Below are positions 35,338 to 43,563 of a stretch of 64,000 nt of DNA, piece by piece. Location: the NCBI RefSeq assembly GCF_900162665.1, contig NZ_LT727811.1, forward strand, positions 190,063-254,062, in the 5' to 3' direction. Each line of letters opens with the position of its first letter. Within the stretch, counting starts at the first letter, position 1. This DNA comes from Oceanobacillus sojae. Its GTDB lineage: Bacteria; Bacillota; Bacilli; Bacillales; Amphibacillaceae. Under the pieces are notes generated by a model. It was not told the origin of the DNA, did not search any database, and worked only from the letters and a program-made list of their open reading frames with translations. The position numbers were made by a program, and so were the translations under genes.

Positions 35338-35985
35338 TTAAATTTTACGGACAGCATCGCTTACTGCATCTTCCCCGGCAATTAAATCGAAGCCTTTTTG
35401 ATACGTGTTTTCCGCTGCAAGTGCTTCGACAATGACAGCTGCTACATCTTCACGGGGAATACTGCCTCGTTCCAGGTTTTCGCTCGCCTGCACTTTTCCT
35501 GTACCTGATTCATTCTGCAAGCCGCCCGGACGTACTATTGTATAGTCAAGGCCGCTGTGTATCAATGCTTCATCAGCAAAGTGTTTTGCCACCATATATG
35601 GCTTAATTGGACTGTCTGCCCAGCTGTCACGATTATGCGCCTGGAATGCACTGACCATCACAAAACGGTTTACCTTAGCGTTTTTTGCTGCTGCAATTGA
35701 TTTTACAGCGCCATCTAAATCAATAAGCAATGTTTTGTCCGGGCCGGTATGACCGCCGGATCCTGCTGTAAATACTACTGCGTCTGCGCCCTTCAAAGCA
35801 TCCTCCAAATCGGAAATACTGCCTTCTAAATCTGCTAAAACAGCATTAACTCCATTTGCTTCCAGTTCTTTTTGTTGTTCTTCTTTTCGAACCATCGCTG
35901 TAACCTCATGCTGTTCATTGGCCTGAAGCTGATTAACAAGATGCCTTCCAATTTGTCCGTTTGCTCCGATAACAACTACGTTCAT
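35338..35985 (-). CDS. NAD(P)-binding SDR/NmrA-like oxidoreductase (YhfK-type)
   Basis: The 215-residue atypical short-chain dehydrogenase-like protein has the nucleotide motif VVVIGANGQIGRHLVNQL at the N-terminus, AVVFTAGSGGHTGPDKT near residue 73, and YTIVRPGGLQNESGTG near 150. These are typical of the YhfK/YwnB group, whose substrate is unknown. The ATG at 35985 follows AAGGAG at nine bases; an upstream in-frame ATG overlaps that site. Confidence 0.88.
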   Translation of the reverse strand: MNVVVIGANGQIGRHLVNQLQANEQHEVTAMVRKEEQQKELEANGVNAVLADLEGSISDLEDALKGADAVVFTAGSGGHTGPDKTLLIDLDGAVKSIAAAKNAKVNRFVMVSAFQAHNRDSWADSPIKPYMVAKHFADEALIHSGLDYTIVRPGGLQNESGTGKVQASENLERGSIPREDVAAVIVEALAAENTYQKGFDLIAGEDAVSDAVRKI

Positions 35986-36065
35986 TCTTAACAACTCCTT
36001 CATACAATGCTTCTACTGCATATTGTTCCCTGTCCCCAAAATATCCAAACTTGTTTTCACCCCGA

Positions 36066-36479
36066 TTAAAAATCAAGTCGTGCGAAAGCTACTGCATCCC
36101 CTTGATCACATGACTTAAATCCATTTTTTTCGTAAAAGTATCTGGTATTAGGAGCTTCCTCTGTCAGCAATACTTTTTGACGGACATCTGCATATTTATG
36201 TAACACACTTTCCATTAATTCAGAACCAATCTTTTGATTGTGATACGCATTCTTCACAAGTAAATCCTGAATATAGATAATAGACAGACCATCTCCCACC
36301 ACTCTAATTAATCCAATTAACTCTTCCTCATACCAGGCCGTTAAAACATATAAAGAATTTTCAACAGCCTGTTGCAGTCTATCCATATCTTTTGTGTAAG
36401 CAGACCAGTCAACGTCTGTATATAAATCCTTCAGAGACTTTTTGTCCAGCTTTTTCATTTCTTTATAATTAATTTGCAT
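36066..36479 (-). CDS. GNAT-family N-acetyltransferase
   Basis: The 137-residue protein has a GNAT layout: LIGLIRVVGDGLSIIYIQDLLV, then the acetyl-CoA loop NQKIGSELM and a C-terminal YFYEKNGFKS strand-helix. ATG at 36479 with AAGGTGG upstream is preferred to a GTG three codons earlier. The substrate is unknown; the gene stands alone. Confidence 0.85.
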   Translation of the reverse strand: MQINYKEMKKLDKKSLKDLYTDVDWSAYTKDMDRLQQAVENSLYVLTAWYEEELIGLIRVVGDGLSIIYIQDLLVKNAYHNQKIGSELMESVLHKYADVRQKVLLTEEAPNTRYFYEKNGFKSCDQGDAVAFARLDF

Positions 36480-36642
36480 GCTATCCACCTTCTTATTCTC
36501 AAGCTAATCTTATTATAACTTGTGGAACACAGCATTCCTAAGATAACGCTTTCTTAATTATATACAGCAGGTTTGACCTTTTATAATAAGGGAAGAATGA
36601 TTATATATTTATAAATTATACTTAGCAGAAGGTGAGATTACT

Positions 36643-36885
36643 ATGGCTCTAGCTAAAAAAAGCTTTATTGTGAGCGGAATTATTTATTTCTTTATATCTA
36701 TTCTATATGTCTTTTATCCGTCATTTTGGCTGGCTTTCATAGAGCTGTTGGTTGTGGCCGCTTTTATTTTATTATTGTTATGGACCTATACCAGTTTTAC
36801 AACCAGGAAGTATGTCCATCTCTTTATAGCATTGGTTATTCTTGTACCGGGTGCATTTAGAATTATTTACAAACTGGTTTCATAA
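36643..36885 (+). CDS. Small hydrophobic membrane protein
   Basis: The 80-residue protein is almost entirely hydrophobic with three membrane helices and short Lys/Arg-rich ends (MALAKKSF at the start, TTRKYVH in the middle). A good ribosome site (GAAGGTGAG) precedes the ATG. I do not recognise the family. It is convergent with pstB. Confidence 0.65.
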   Translation: MALAKKSFIVSGIIYFFISILYVFYPSFWLAFIELLVVAAFILLLLWTYTSFTTRKYVHLFIALVILVPGAFRIIYKLVS

Positions 36886-36894
36886 AGTTAAAGT

Positions 36895-36922
36895 AAAAAA
36901 GAATGACCTGAACAGCCATTCT
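36895..36922 (-). terminator. Terminator of the pst operon
   Basis: On the minus strand GAATG, an 11-base loop and CATTC are followed by TTTTTT, a few bases after the pstB stop codon. Confidence 0.65.
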
Positions 36923-36940
36923 CATAGAAGTCTTATTCTG

Positions 36941-37774
36941 TTATCCAAACCGTCCGGAAATATAATCCCCAGTACGCTCATCAGCAGGATTATTAAAAAT
37001 ATGATCTGTCTTATCATATTCAATAATTTCTCCATTCAGGAAGAATGCTGTCTTATCAGAAATACGGGCTGCCTGCTGCATATTATGCGTTACAATAACA
37101 ATGGCATAATCCTTCTTCAATTCCTGTACAAGCTCTTCAATACGCAGCGTTGATTTCGGATCCAGCGCAGATGTCGGCTCATCCATTAAAATCACATTCG
37201 GCTCCACGGCTAAACAACGGGCAATACATAGACGCTGCTGCTGTCCACCTGATAACCCATATGCATTATCATTAAGACGATCCTTTAACTCATCCCAGAT
37301 AAATGCGCCGCGCAGGCTGTTTTCAACAATCTCATCAAGTATCTTTTTATTTTTAATACCATGGATTTTAGGACCATAAGCAATATTTTCATAGATTGAT
37401 TTTGGAAACGGATTTGCTTTTTGAAAAACCATCCCAACCTGTGTCCGCAGATCTTCTACACGAAACGATTTATCTAAAATATTTTTTCCTTTATACGTTA
37501 TCTGACCAGATGTTTTTACGATTGGAACCAGCTCCACCATGCGGTTTAATGTCTTCAAATATGTTGACTTCCCGCACCCGGACGGCCCGATAATTGCTGT
37601 TACTTCTTTTTCCCTGATATCCATATTAATATTTTTTAAGGCATGTGTTTCCCCGTACCATAAATTTAATCCTTTTGTATCGTAAACTACTTCTTTCTGC
37701 ACTTCTGGTTCGCTTCTTTCATTATCGTTTCTTACAAGCTTCAAGTTAATCGCTTTTGTCATTACAGTACTCAT
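36941..37774 (-). CDS. pstB: Phosphate ABC transporter ATP-binding protein
   Basis: PstB hydrolyses ATP for high-affinity phosphate import. The 277-residue protein has Walker [10 protein letters not shown] near residue 62, the Q-loop, signature LSGGQQQRL near 172, and Walker [14 protein letters not shown] near 193; [12 protein letters not shown] is PstB-specific. It is the last gene of pstSCAB. A GGAGA ribosome site precedes the ATG at 37774. Confidence 0.96.
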   Translation of the reverse strand: MSTVMTKAINLKLVRNDNERSEPEVQKEVVYDTKGLNLWYGETHALKNINMDIREKEVTAIIGPSGCGKSTYLKTLNRMVELVPIVKTSGQITYKGKNILDKSFRVEDLRTQVGMVFQKANPFPKSIYENIAYGPKIHGIKNKKILDEIVENSLRGAFIWDELKDRLNDNAYGLSGGQQQRLCIARCLAVEPNVILMDEPTSALDPKSTLRIEELVQELKKDYAIVIVTHNMQQAARISDKTAFFLNGEIIEYDKTDHIFNNPADERTGDYISGRFG

Positions 37775-37817
37775 TCAGGATAATCTCCTCTCTTATATTA
37801 GCCCTCTGTTCAATTAT

Positions 37818-38708
37818 TTAGTAGCGCTGCTGAAATTTATTTCGAATCAGGATTGCGATAGAGTTTAGCAAAAATAGTAAAACCAATAGTACAATAATTG
37901 TTGCTGCTGCTAAGTTCGCGTATTCTGCTACAAGAGAAGCATCAATAGTCCAATAATAAATTTGCATTGGCAGTGCCGTAAATGTATCAAAAATACCCTC
38001 TGGAAACGGAATGAGTAAAGCCGGTATACCAAGCACAGTTAATGGAGCTGTTTCCCCTATTGCACGCGATAACGCTAAAATCGCTCCCGTTAAAATCCCG
38101 GGTAATGCTGCTGGAAGAATAATGCGACGTACGGTCTGCCATTTCGTTGCTCCCATCCCATAGGATGCTTCACTCAAGTTGCCGGGTACTGCCCGCAGCG
38201 CTTCTTGTGCTGCAACAATTACAATGGGAAGCACAAGTAAAGATAATGTTAATCCGCCTGCTAATATGACATTGCCAAATTCTAACGTACGGACAAATAA
38301 TGTCAGACCTAATAATCCATAAACAATTGATGGAACACCTGCCAGGTTAGAAATATTTGTTGCGATAAAGGATTGAAGCTTCCCTTTCTTTGCATAAAGC
38401 TCCAGATAAATGGCTGTCCCTACTCCAATTACCATTGTCACCGGAATAACAACTACCATCAGCCATGCTGTTCCTAAAATAGCTCCCATAATCCCTGCTC
38501 TGCTTGCATCCGTTGATAGATGGTTCATCAGAAAATCAATATTGATATATTCTATTCCCTGTGTAAAAATACGGACAAGCAATACTGCCAGTACAACCAG
38601 ACCAAATAAGGTAGAGGCGAAGAAAAGGCCCTTCCAGCCTGTATTCTTTCGTACACGAGATGACATACGCTTCCCGACCAGCTCTGCATCCATATATCTT
38701 GTTGCCAT
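37818..38708 (-). CDS. pstA: Phosphate ABC transporter permease
   Basis: PstA is a 296-residue membrane subunit with six helices and the permease loop GASYGMGATKWQTVRR-like segment (ASYGMGATKWQT near residue 181), followed by SRAIGETAPLTVLG. The ATG at 38708 with GAGGAGTACT upstream lies one base after the pstC stop. Confidence 0.96.
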   Translation of the reverse strand: MATRYMDAELVGKRMSSRVRKNTGWKGLFFASTLFGLVVLAVLLVRIFTQGIEYINIDFLMNHLSTDASRAGIMGAILGTAWLMVVVIPVTMVIGVGTAIYLELYAKKGKLQSFIATNISNLAGVPSIVYGLLGLTLFVRTLEFGNVILAGGLTLSLLVLPIVIVAAQEALRAVPGNLSEASYGMGATKWQTVRRIILPAALPGILTGAILALSRAIGETAPLTVLGIPALLIPFPEGIFDTFTALPMQIYYWTIDASLVAEYANLAAATIIVLLVLLFLLNSIAILIRNKFQQRY

Positions 38709-38709
38709 C

Positions 38710-39654
38710 TTAGTACTCCTCTCTAAATTTACGTGAAATATATTTTGCTAATAGATTCATAATTAAAGTGAAAACAAATAATGTTAATGCGACTGCATAA
38801 AGACTGTAATAAATTGTTGTTCCTGCTGCCGCTTCTCCCCCGGCTACTTCTACAATATAAGCAGTCATTGTCTGCATAGACCCGGTAATATCAAAGGAGA
38901 AATTTTTAGAACTTCCGCTGGCAATCGCTACAATCATCGTTTCCCCTATTGCCCGGGAAATACCAAGCACAAAGGAAGCGACAATTCCTGATAACGCTGC
39001 TGGAATAACTACTTTAAATGTTGTCTCCAGTTTTGTTGATCCAAGTGCCAACGCTCCTTCTCTCATAGAGTTCGGAACAGAAGACATCGCATCCTCTGAC
39101 AGCGAAGCAATCATCGGAATAATCATTACACCCATGATGATTCCCGGACTAAGAATATTTGTCGCTTCGATAGATGGGAAAACCATTCTTAGTAAAGGTG
39201 TTACAAATGTAAACGCAAAGAACCCGTAAACAATTGTCGGCACTCCTGCTAGAATCTCCAGTAATGGCTTCAATACTCTTCGTACATTATCAGGAGCATA
39301 CTCACTTAAATAAATTGCCGACATCATCCCGATTGGCCCAGCTACCAGCATTGCAATAACTGTTGAGATAATCGTTCCATTTAATAATGGTAATACCCCA
39401 AATTCAGGATTTTGGCTTAACGGCTTTAATACCGTTCCTGTAAAGAAATCAAGAATTGGCACATTCCGGAAAAACGCAACCGACTCAGCAAACAAAGTAT
39501 AAATAATCCCGACTGTTGTAAGAACCGATATGGAAGCAATCATTAATAACAGGCTCGGTATCATTCGTTCTAATTGATTAAAAATTTTTCGCTTCTGCTT
39601 TTGCTGCTCAATCATTTCACTAACCGACATACGGTTCTTATTATTTGCAGCCAT
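38710..39654 (-). CDS. pstC: Phosphate ABC transporter permease
   Basis: PstC pairs with PstA. The 314-residue protein has six helices, YLSEYAPDNVRRVLKPLLE near residue 120, the loop GALALGSTKLETT, and SRAIGETMIVAIA. The ATG at 39654 has AGGTGG ten bases upstream; the frame is open further up without a better ribosome site. Confidence 0.95.
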   Translation of the reverse strand: MAANNKNRMSVSEMIEQQKQKRKIFNQLERMIPSLLLMIASISVLTTVGIIYTLFAESVAFFRNVPILDFFTGTVLKPLSQNPEFGVLPLLNGTIISTVIAMLVAGPIGMMSAIYLSEYAPDNVRRVLKPLLEILAGVPTIVYGFFAFTFVTPLLRMVFPSIEATNILSPGIIMGVMIIPMIASLSEDAMSSVPNSMREGALALGSTKLETTFKVVIPAALSGIVASFVLGISRAIGETMIVAIASGSSKNFSFDITGSMQTMTAYIVEVAGGEAAAGTTIYYSLYAVALTLFVFTLIMNLLAKYISRKFREEY

Positions 39655-39734
39655 TATCCAAATGCCACCTTTCCTCATCAAAAAATAAGAGGAAGATGAG
39701 AGGTGAAATCGCACCGCTCATCTGTCTTCTTTTC

Positions 39735-40700
39735 TTATTTAATTCCTTCTAAAGCTTCCAGCTGTGACTGAACTTCCTCATCAGGAATTGGTGCAAATCC
39801 AGTCTCGCCTGCAACATTATTCGCATTTTCTAAAACATATTTTGCATAATCCAGGACTTCCGGTTTTTCCTGTGCATGATTTACATTCAAGTAAGTGAAT
39901 ACCGGACGTGTATAGTCTGCATAAGGACCATCCTCCGCAATGGTATCCAGGGAAGGTTCAACAGCTCCTTCTCCAAAATCAATGGATACTGCATTTATCG
40001 CGTCCTGATTACTTTGATAGTAACCAAATCCAAAGAATCCAATGGCATTCTTATCTTCAGAAACCAGTGTTACTAATGTTGAATAATCTTGCTGAAGATC
40101 AATACCTTCTACTAAGTCTTGTTCTTCTAGGATAGTTTCGTAAAAGAATTCATATGTTCCGTGATTTTCATTTGGACCATATGTTTTTATATCTTCATTC
40201 GGCCAAGAATCATCAATATCTGACCACTTTGTATATTCACCAAGGAAAATCCCCTGTATCTGCTCTGGAGTTAGCTCTGTTGCCCAGTCATTATCTGGAT
40301 GCGTCACAATCGTTAAACCATCCAATGCTACTTTTAATTCTTGAACTTCAAAACCTAATTCATCTGCCTTTGCCTGCTCTTCCTCTTTTATTTCCCGGGA
40401 AGCATCATTAAAGTCTGTCCCATTTTCATTTAAGAATTTTTCAAAGCCTGCGCTTGTTCCGGCACGACTTACTTCTACGGAAACACCTTGCTGTTCATTT
40501 ATCATATAATCTTCAGCTAAGCGTGCCATCAGTGGGTATACAGTGCCAGATCCGTCAATTGCAACACTGCCTGATAGTTCTTCACCGCTGTCGGATTCAG
40601 ATCCAGAATCTTCTGCACCATCTGCATCGCCTGAACCGCATGCTGCTAAGAAAATTAAAACAGATACAAAAAAGAATAAAGTAAATCGTTTAAAGCTCAT
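39735..40700 (-). CDS. pstS: Phosphate-binding lipoprotein
   Basis: PstS captures phosphate outside the cell. The 321-residue precursor has a lipoprotein signal ending FLAACG (Cys near residue 21), a Gly/Asp/Ser/Glu-rich linker, GSGTVYPL and RAGTSAGFEKFLNENGTDF ligand loops, and TKWSDI. ATG at 40700 after AGGGGG. It is the first gene of pstSCAB, behind PhoP-type repeats. Confidence 0.95.
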   Translation of the reverse strand: MSFKRFTLFFFVSVLIFLAACGSGDADGAEDSGSESDSGEELSGSVAIDGSGTVYPLMARLAEDYMINEQQGVSVEVSRAGTSAGFEKFLNENGTDFNDASREIKEEEQAKADELGFEVQELKVALDGLTIVTHPDNDWATELTPEQIQGIFLGEYTKWSDIDDSWPNEDIKTYGPNENHGTYEFFYETILEEQDLVEGIDLQQDYSTLVTLVSEDKNAIGFFGFGYYQSNQDAINAVSIDFGEGAVEPSLDTIAEDGPYADYTRPVFTYLNVNHAQEKPEVLDYAKYVLENANNVAGETGFAPIPDEEVQSQLEALEGIK

Positions 40701-40791
40701 CAAAGGGCCCCCTTAAAATTATCATCATATATTTACTGGACATTTCTCCTCTGTCCTTACTTTGAAGTATAGAGAAGAATTATTAATATAG

Positions 40792-40819
40792 TTTGTTGAT
40801 AATGTAAAGAGTATGTAAA
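40792..40819 (-). promoter_or_regulatory. PhoP-box repeats upstream of pstS
   Basis: On the minus strand TTTACA (40814-40819), five bases, TTTACA (40803-40808), five bases and a weaker AACAAA (40792-40797) form the 11-bp-periodic direct repeats bound by Bacillus PhoP. A TATATT-like -10 follows. This predicts induction by phosphate starvation. Confidence 0.75.
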
Positions 40820-41017
40820 TTATCTAAAAGAGGGCTCGATAATATTTAAAAATTAAACGAAAGAAAAAATGTACGCTTGCTACATTCTATGCCTGTCCTG
40901 TTTTAAATGAAAAATATCATTTCTTTATTACTATCTTATGCACGGATATTCCATTTATCATTTAAATAGATAAACTTACGAAATAACTTATATTACCATC
41001 TCAACTTTCGCTGTAGT

Positions 41018-41275
41018 AGCCTAACTGAGCGCAGACCAACCACGTAGACTCCTAAGTGGTTCGCAGGCTAAACCCGTGACTCCTGGGGTTGGGGCTGCGA
41101 TTACTCGCCCCACCGAAGAGCTTTTGCGATTACTCACCCCATCGAAAAGCGTTGTCACAACGCCTGCACTTGCACGTCCTGGGACTGCGATTACTCGCCC
41201 CACCGGAAACATTTGTACGTCGGAAAGCGTAGTGGTTGGTCGGAGCGGCGCTATACACGATTTCCATTTCAATAT
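41018..41275 (-). repeat. Large palindromic repeat, family I, copy D, with internal tandem units
   Basis: It is an inverted copy of the 8.9-kb element: GAGCGCAGACCAACCACGTA at the left and TAGTGGTTGGTCGGAGCGGC at the right, sharing about 50 bp of near-identity including flanks. Its loop holds three imperfect units of TGCGATTACTCGCCCCACCG at about 41095, 41126 and 41187, a unit also present in copy C. Together with 40820-41017 (A+T-rich, nothing seen) it fills the pst-to-T-box gap. Confidence 0.85.
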
Positions 41276-41370
41276 AAAATTTTCACATTTTCATTTTGCT
41301 GTAACTGCTTGCATTTTATACGGCAATTACTTATAATGACGATAATTCGTATTTATTATTTATTAAAAGC

Positions 41371-41660
41371 ATTGAAGAGGAAAAGTAAGATTCATCTATT
41401 TTTTCACAGAGAACTTCGGCAGCTGAAAAGAAGTAAAAATAAGAATCTGAACAATGGCCTCTGAGCTTCGTGCTGAAAGTATCTATTGATATGAGTAGGT
41501 TCCGGCGAGATTTGGTACTCGTTATCCATACCACAGTATAAAAGCTCCATGCTTTCGTACTTGATGAGGCTGTATGTGTGAGCATACAGTAAAATAAGGT
41601 GGTACCACGTAAATTCCAGCCACGTCCTTATCGTTTATTCGATACGGGCGTGGTTTTTTA
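41371..41660 (+). promoter_or_regulatory. T-box riboswitch leader
   Basis: The hallmark T-box sequence AAGGTGGTACCACG is at 41596-41609, followed by a terminator CCACGTCC/GGGCGTGG (41620-41653) with a T-run. Stem I is supported by AGAGG (41376-41380) pairing with CCTCT (41458-41462) and GATTC (41389-41393) with GAATC (41443-41447). The specifier side reads TGAACAATGG, so the codon could be AAC, CAA, AAU or AUG depending on register; I cannot settle it. Uncharged tRNA should allow read-through into the next gene. Confidence 0.85.
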
Positions 41661-41721
41661 ATTTCTTGTAGCAGAAAGAATAAACCAGCTATTTATCAGC
41701 AAAAATACAGGAGGTTTTTAA

Positions 41722-42573
41722 ATGAGCAGAAATTTAGTAATTCAAACAGACTTTGGTATCAGTGATGGTGCAGTCAGTGCAATGTATGGGGTGGCACTTA
41801 CTGTAGATCCCGATCTCCGGGTATTTGACCTGACACACAACATCCCGCAATATAATATTTGGGAAGGGTCTTATCGTTTATATCAAACTTTACCGTATTG
41901 GCCTGAGGGGACGGTTTTTATTTCTGTTGTTGATCCGGGAGTTGGTACTTCGAGGCTGAGTGTTGTTGCAAAAACAGTAAATAACCAGTATATTGTCACA
42001 CCAGATAACGGAACACTTACCCATATTAAGAAAGATATCGGGATTAAGGAAGCAAGAATTATCGATGAAAAAACAAACAGGCTGCCCCGATCAGGTGAAT
42101 CCTATACGTTTCATGGCCGGGATGTTTATGCGTACACCGGAGCAAGACTGGCATCAAACACAATTACCTTTGAAGAAGTCGGACCCGCTATTGATACAAA
42201 TGATATTGTTGAATTAACAAAACCAGAAGCTTTTATAGAAGATGATATTGTCTACGGTAATATTGATATATTGGATATCCGCTTTGGTAATCTATGGACC
42301 AATATCAGCCGAGAGTTATTCCAAAAAATCAATGTTGCACATGGTGATGCCTTTGAAGTTACCATCGCTACTAATCGTCAGCAAGTATATAAAAATATCA
42401 TGACATATAGACATTCCTTTGCCGAAATTCGGCTTGGCGAGCCTTTACTATATGTGAATTCCCTAGATAATTTAGGGGTAGCTATCAACCAAGGATCCTT
42501 TGCCAATGCATATCACGTTGAAACAGGACCTCATTGGCAGATTATTATTCGTAAAGCATCGAAAAGAAATTGA
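41722..42573 (+). CDS. SAM hydroxide adenosyltransferase (DUF62 / SAM hydrolase family)
   Basis: This 283-residue protein belongs to the DUF62 family related to fluorinase and chlorinase. Members split S-adenosylmethionine into adenosine and methionine using water or hydroxide. Visible blocks are IQTDFGISDGAVSAMYG at the N-terminus, VFISVVDPGVGTSRLSV near residue 70 with the catalytic Asp and Arg, TPDNGTL near 92, and TFHGRDVYA near 130 with the catalytic His. ATG at 41722 has AGGAGG upstream. It is a single-gene unit under a T-box. Confidence 0.9.
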   Translation: MSRNLVIQTDFGISDGAVSAMYGVALTVDPDLRVFDLTHNIPQYNIWEGSYRLYQTLPYWPEGTVFISVVDPGVGTSRLSVVAKTVNNQYIVTPDNGTLTHIKKDIGIKEARIIDEKTNRLPRSGESYTFHGRDVYAYTGARLASNTITFEEVGPAIDTNDIVELTKPEAFIEDDIVYGNIDILDIRFGNLWTNISRELFQKINVAHGDAFEVTIATNRQQVYKNIMTYRHSFAEIRLGEPLLYVNSLDNLGVAINQGSFANAYHVETGPHWQIIIRKASKRN

Positions 42574-42599
42574 TTTTAAATAGATAATAGTGTTTTATT

Positions 42600-42772
42600 C
42601 TATAAGTGTGTGTTCAAAAAGTCCGATAAATAGGATCAAGAAGTTCAAGGCGACTAACTTTTCCGAACGGAGCGTATGCCTTATAATACGTGAGTATCGG
42701 AAAAGTTCGTCAACGCAGAAATTCGCCGTGTCATCTTTATTGGACTTTTTGAACATCCTCTATAAGGTCTTT
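42600..42772. repeat. MITE-like element, family III, full copy
   Basis: GTGTTCAAAAAGTCCGATAA and TTATTGGACTTTTTGAACAT are inverted ends; an inner stem is CTTTTCCGA/TCGGAAAAG. CTATAAG flanks it on both sides, a likely target-site duplication. It has no coding capacity. Fragments of the same family occur at about 1.44, 24.63 and 48.9 kb. Confidence 0.85.
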
Positions 42773-42813
42773 TTAACGGCAAAACCTCAAATGATATGAA
42801 CTATTATTCAGAC

Positions 42814-42857
42814 AAAAAGTGATGCGATTGCTGTAAATCAGCTCTGCATCACTTTTT
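42814..42857. terminator. Terminator of the HrtAB-like operon
   Basis: AAAAAGTGATGC pairs with GCATCACTTTTT and an inner GCTG/CAGC stem lies in the loop. It follows the ATPase gene stop on the minus strand and can also act on the plus strand. Confidence 0.8.
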
Positions 42858-42867
42858 ATTACATCTA

Positions 42868-43557
42868 TTATAATGTATCATGCACGCTTTCCTGTAATTC
42901 CATCTTACCATCTGTAATCTTATATACTTTATCACAATCATCAATCAGCCTTGTATCATGGGTCACCACAATGGTCGCTGTCTGCTTTTCTTTTGTAATT
43001 TCCTTCAGCATATTCATTACCTCAAACGCCCGGTCAGAATCAAGGGATGCAGTCGGCTCATCCGCTAAAATGATACTTGGGTTGGTATAAAGCGCTTTGG
43101 CAATCGCAACGCGCTGTTTTTCCCCGCCGGATAAATCCTTCGGGAAATTACGGATTAAATGATCAATTCCCAGTGACTGATAAAGCTCTTTCGCTTCTTC
43201 CTTTTGCAAATTTCCTTTCTTCACCTTATCTAACAGCTGCATCTGCTGTCCAACATTTAAATAAGGTACAAGGTTCGATGCCTGTAAAACAAAACCGACC
43301 TCCTTCAACCTTAATGCAGCACGTTTTTTCTCCTTTAGATCCATCAATGCTGTTCCATTAATCATCACTTCTCCGTCAGTTGGTGTCTGCAGCCCGCCTG
43401 CAATCGTTAAAAATGTACTCTTCCCAGATCCCGAGGGGCCAATCACAGCAATTAATTCTCCTTTTTCAGCTTCAAAATCTGTTTCTTTCATTGCTTCCAC
43501 TTTTGTTCTGCCGGTTCCAAAGGTTTTCTGTACCTTCTTCAATTCTAAAATAGCCAT
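42868..43557 (-). CDS. ABC transporter ATP-binding protein, HrtA-like
   Basis: The 229-residue MacB/LolD-type ATPase has Walker A IGPSGSGKST near residue 38, a Q-loop FVLQASNLVPYL, signature LSGGEKQRVAIAK near 142, and Walker B IILADEPTASLD near 163. QASNLVPYL and the pairing with a four-helix FtsX-type permease resemble the heme-stress exporter HrtAB; a general MacB-type exporter is the alternative. It follows the permease gene by six bases. No HssRS regulator is nearby. Confidence 0.85.
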   Translation of the reverse strand: MAILELKKVQKTFGTGRTKVEAMKETDFEAEKGELIAVIGPSGSGKSTFLTIAGGLQTPTDGEVMINGTALMDLKEKKRAALRLKEVGFVLQASNLVPYLNVGQQMQLLDKVKKGNLQKEEAKELYQSLGIDHLIRNFPKDLSGGEKQRVAIAKALYTNPSIILADEPTASLDSDRAFEVMNMLKEITKEKQTATIVVTHDTRLIDDCDKVYKITDGKMELQESVHDTL

Positions 43558-43563
43558 GCTTTT

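Noticed and set aside
40154-40684. Leu/His-rich plus-strand frames opposite pstS
   Set aside because: The composition reflects the complement of an Asp/Glu/Ser-rich binding protein; there is no ribosome site.
41021-41272. 83- and 86-codon frames on both strands across the 41.1-kb repeat
   Set aside because: They arise from the palindromic repeat itself, which is open on both strands; the same sequences occur in gene-free repeats elsewhere.
41281-41370. Interrupted rRNA or tRNA gene before the T-box
   Set aside because: The stretch is A+T-rich with no rRNA or tRNA consensus blocks; the structured part is fully explained by the T-box leader.
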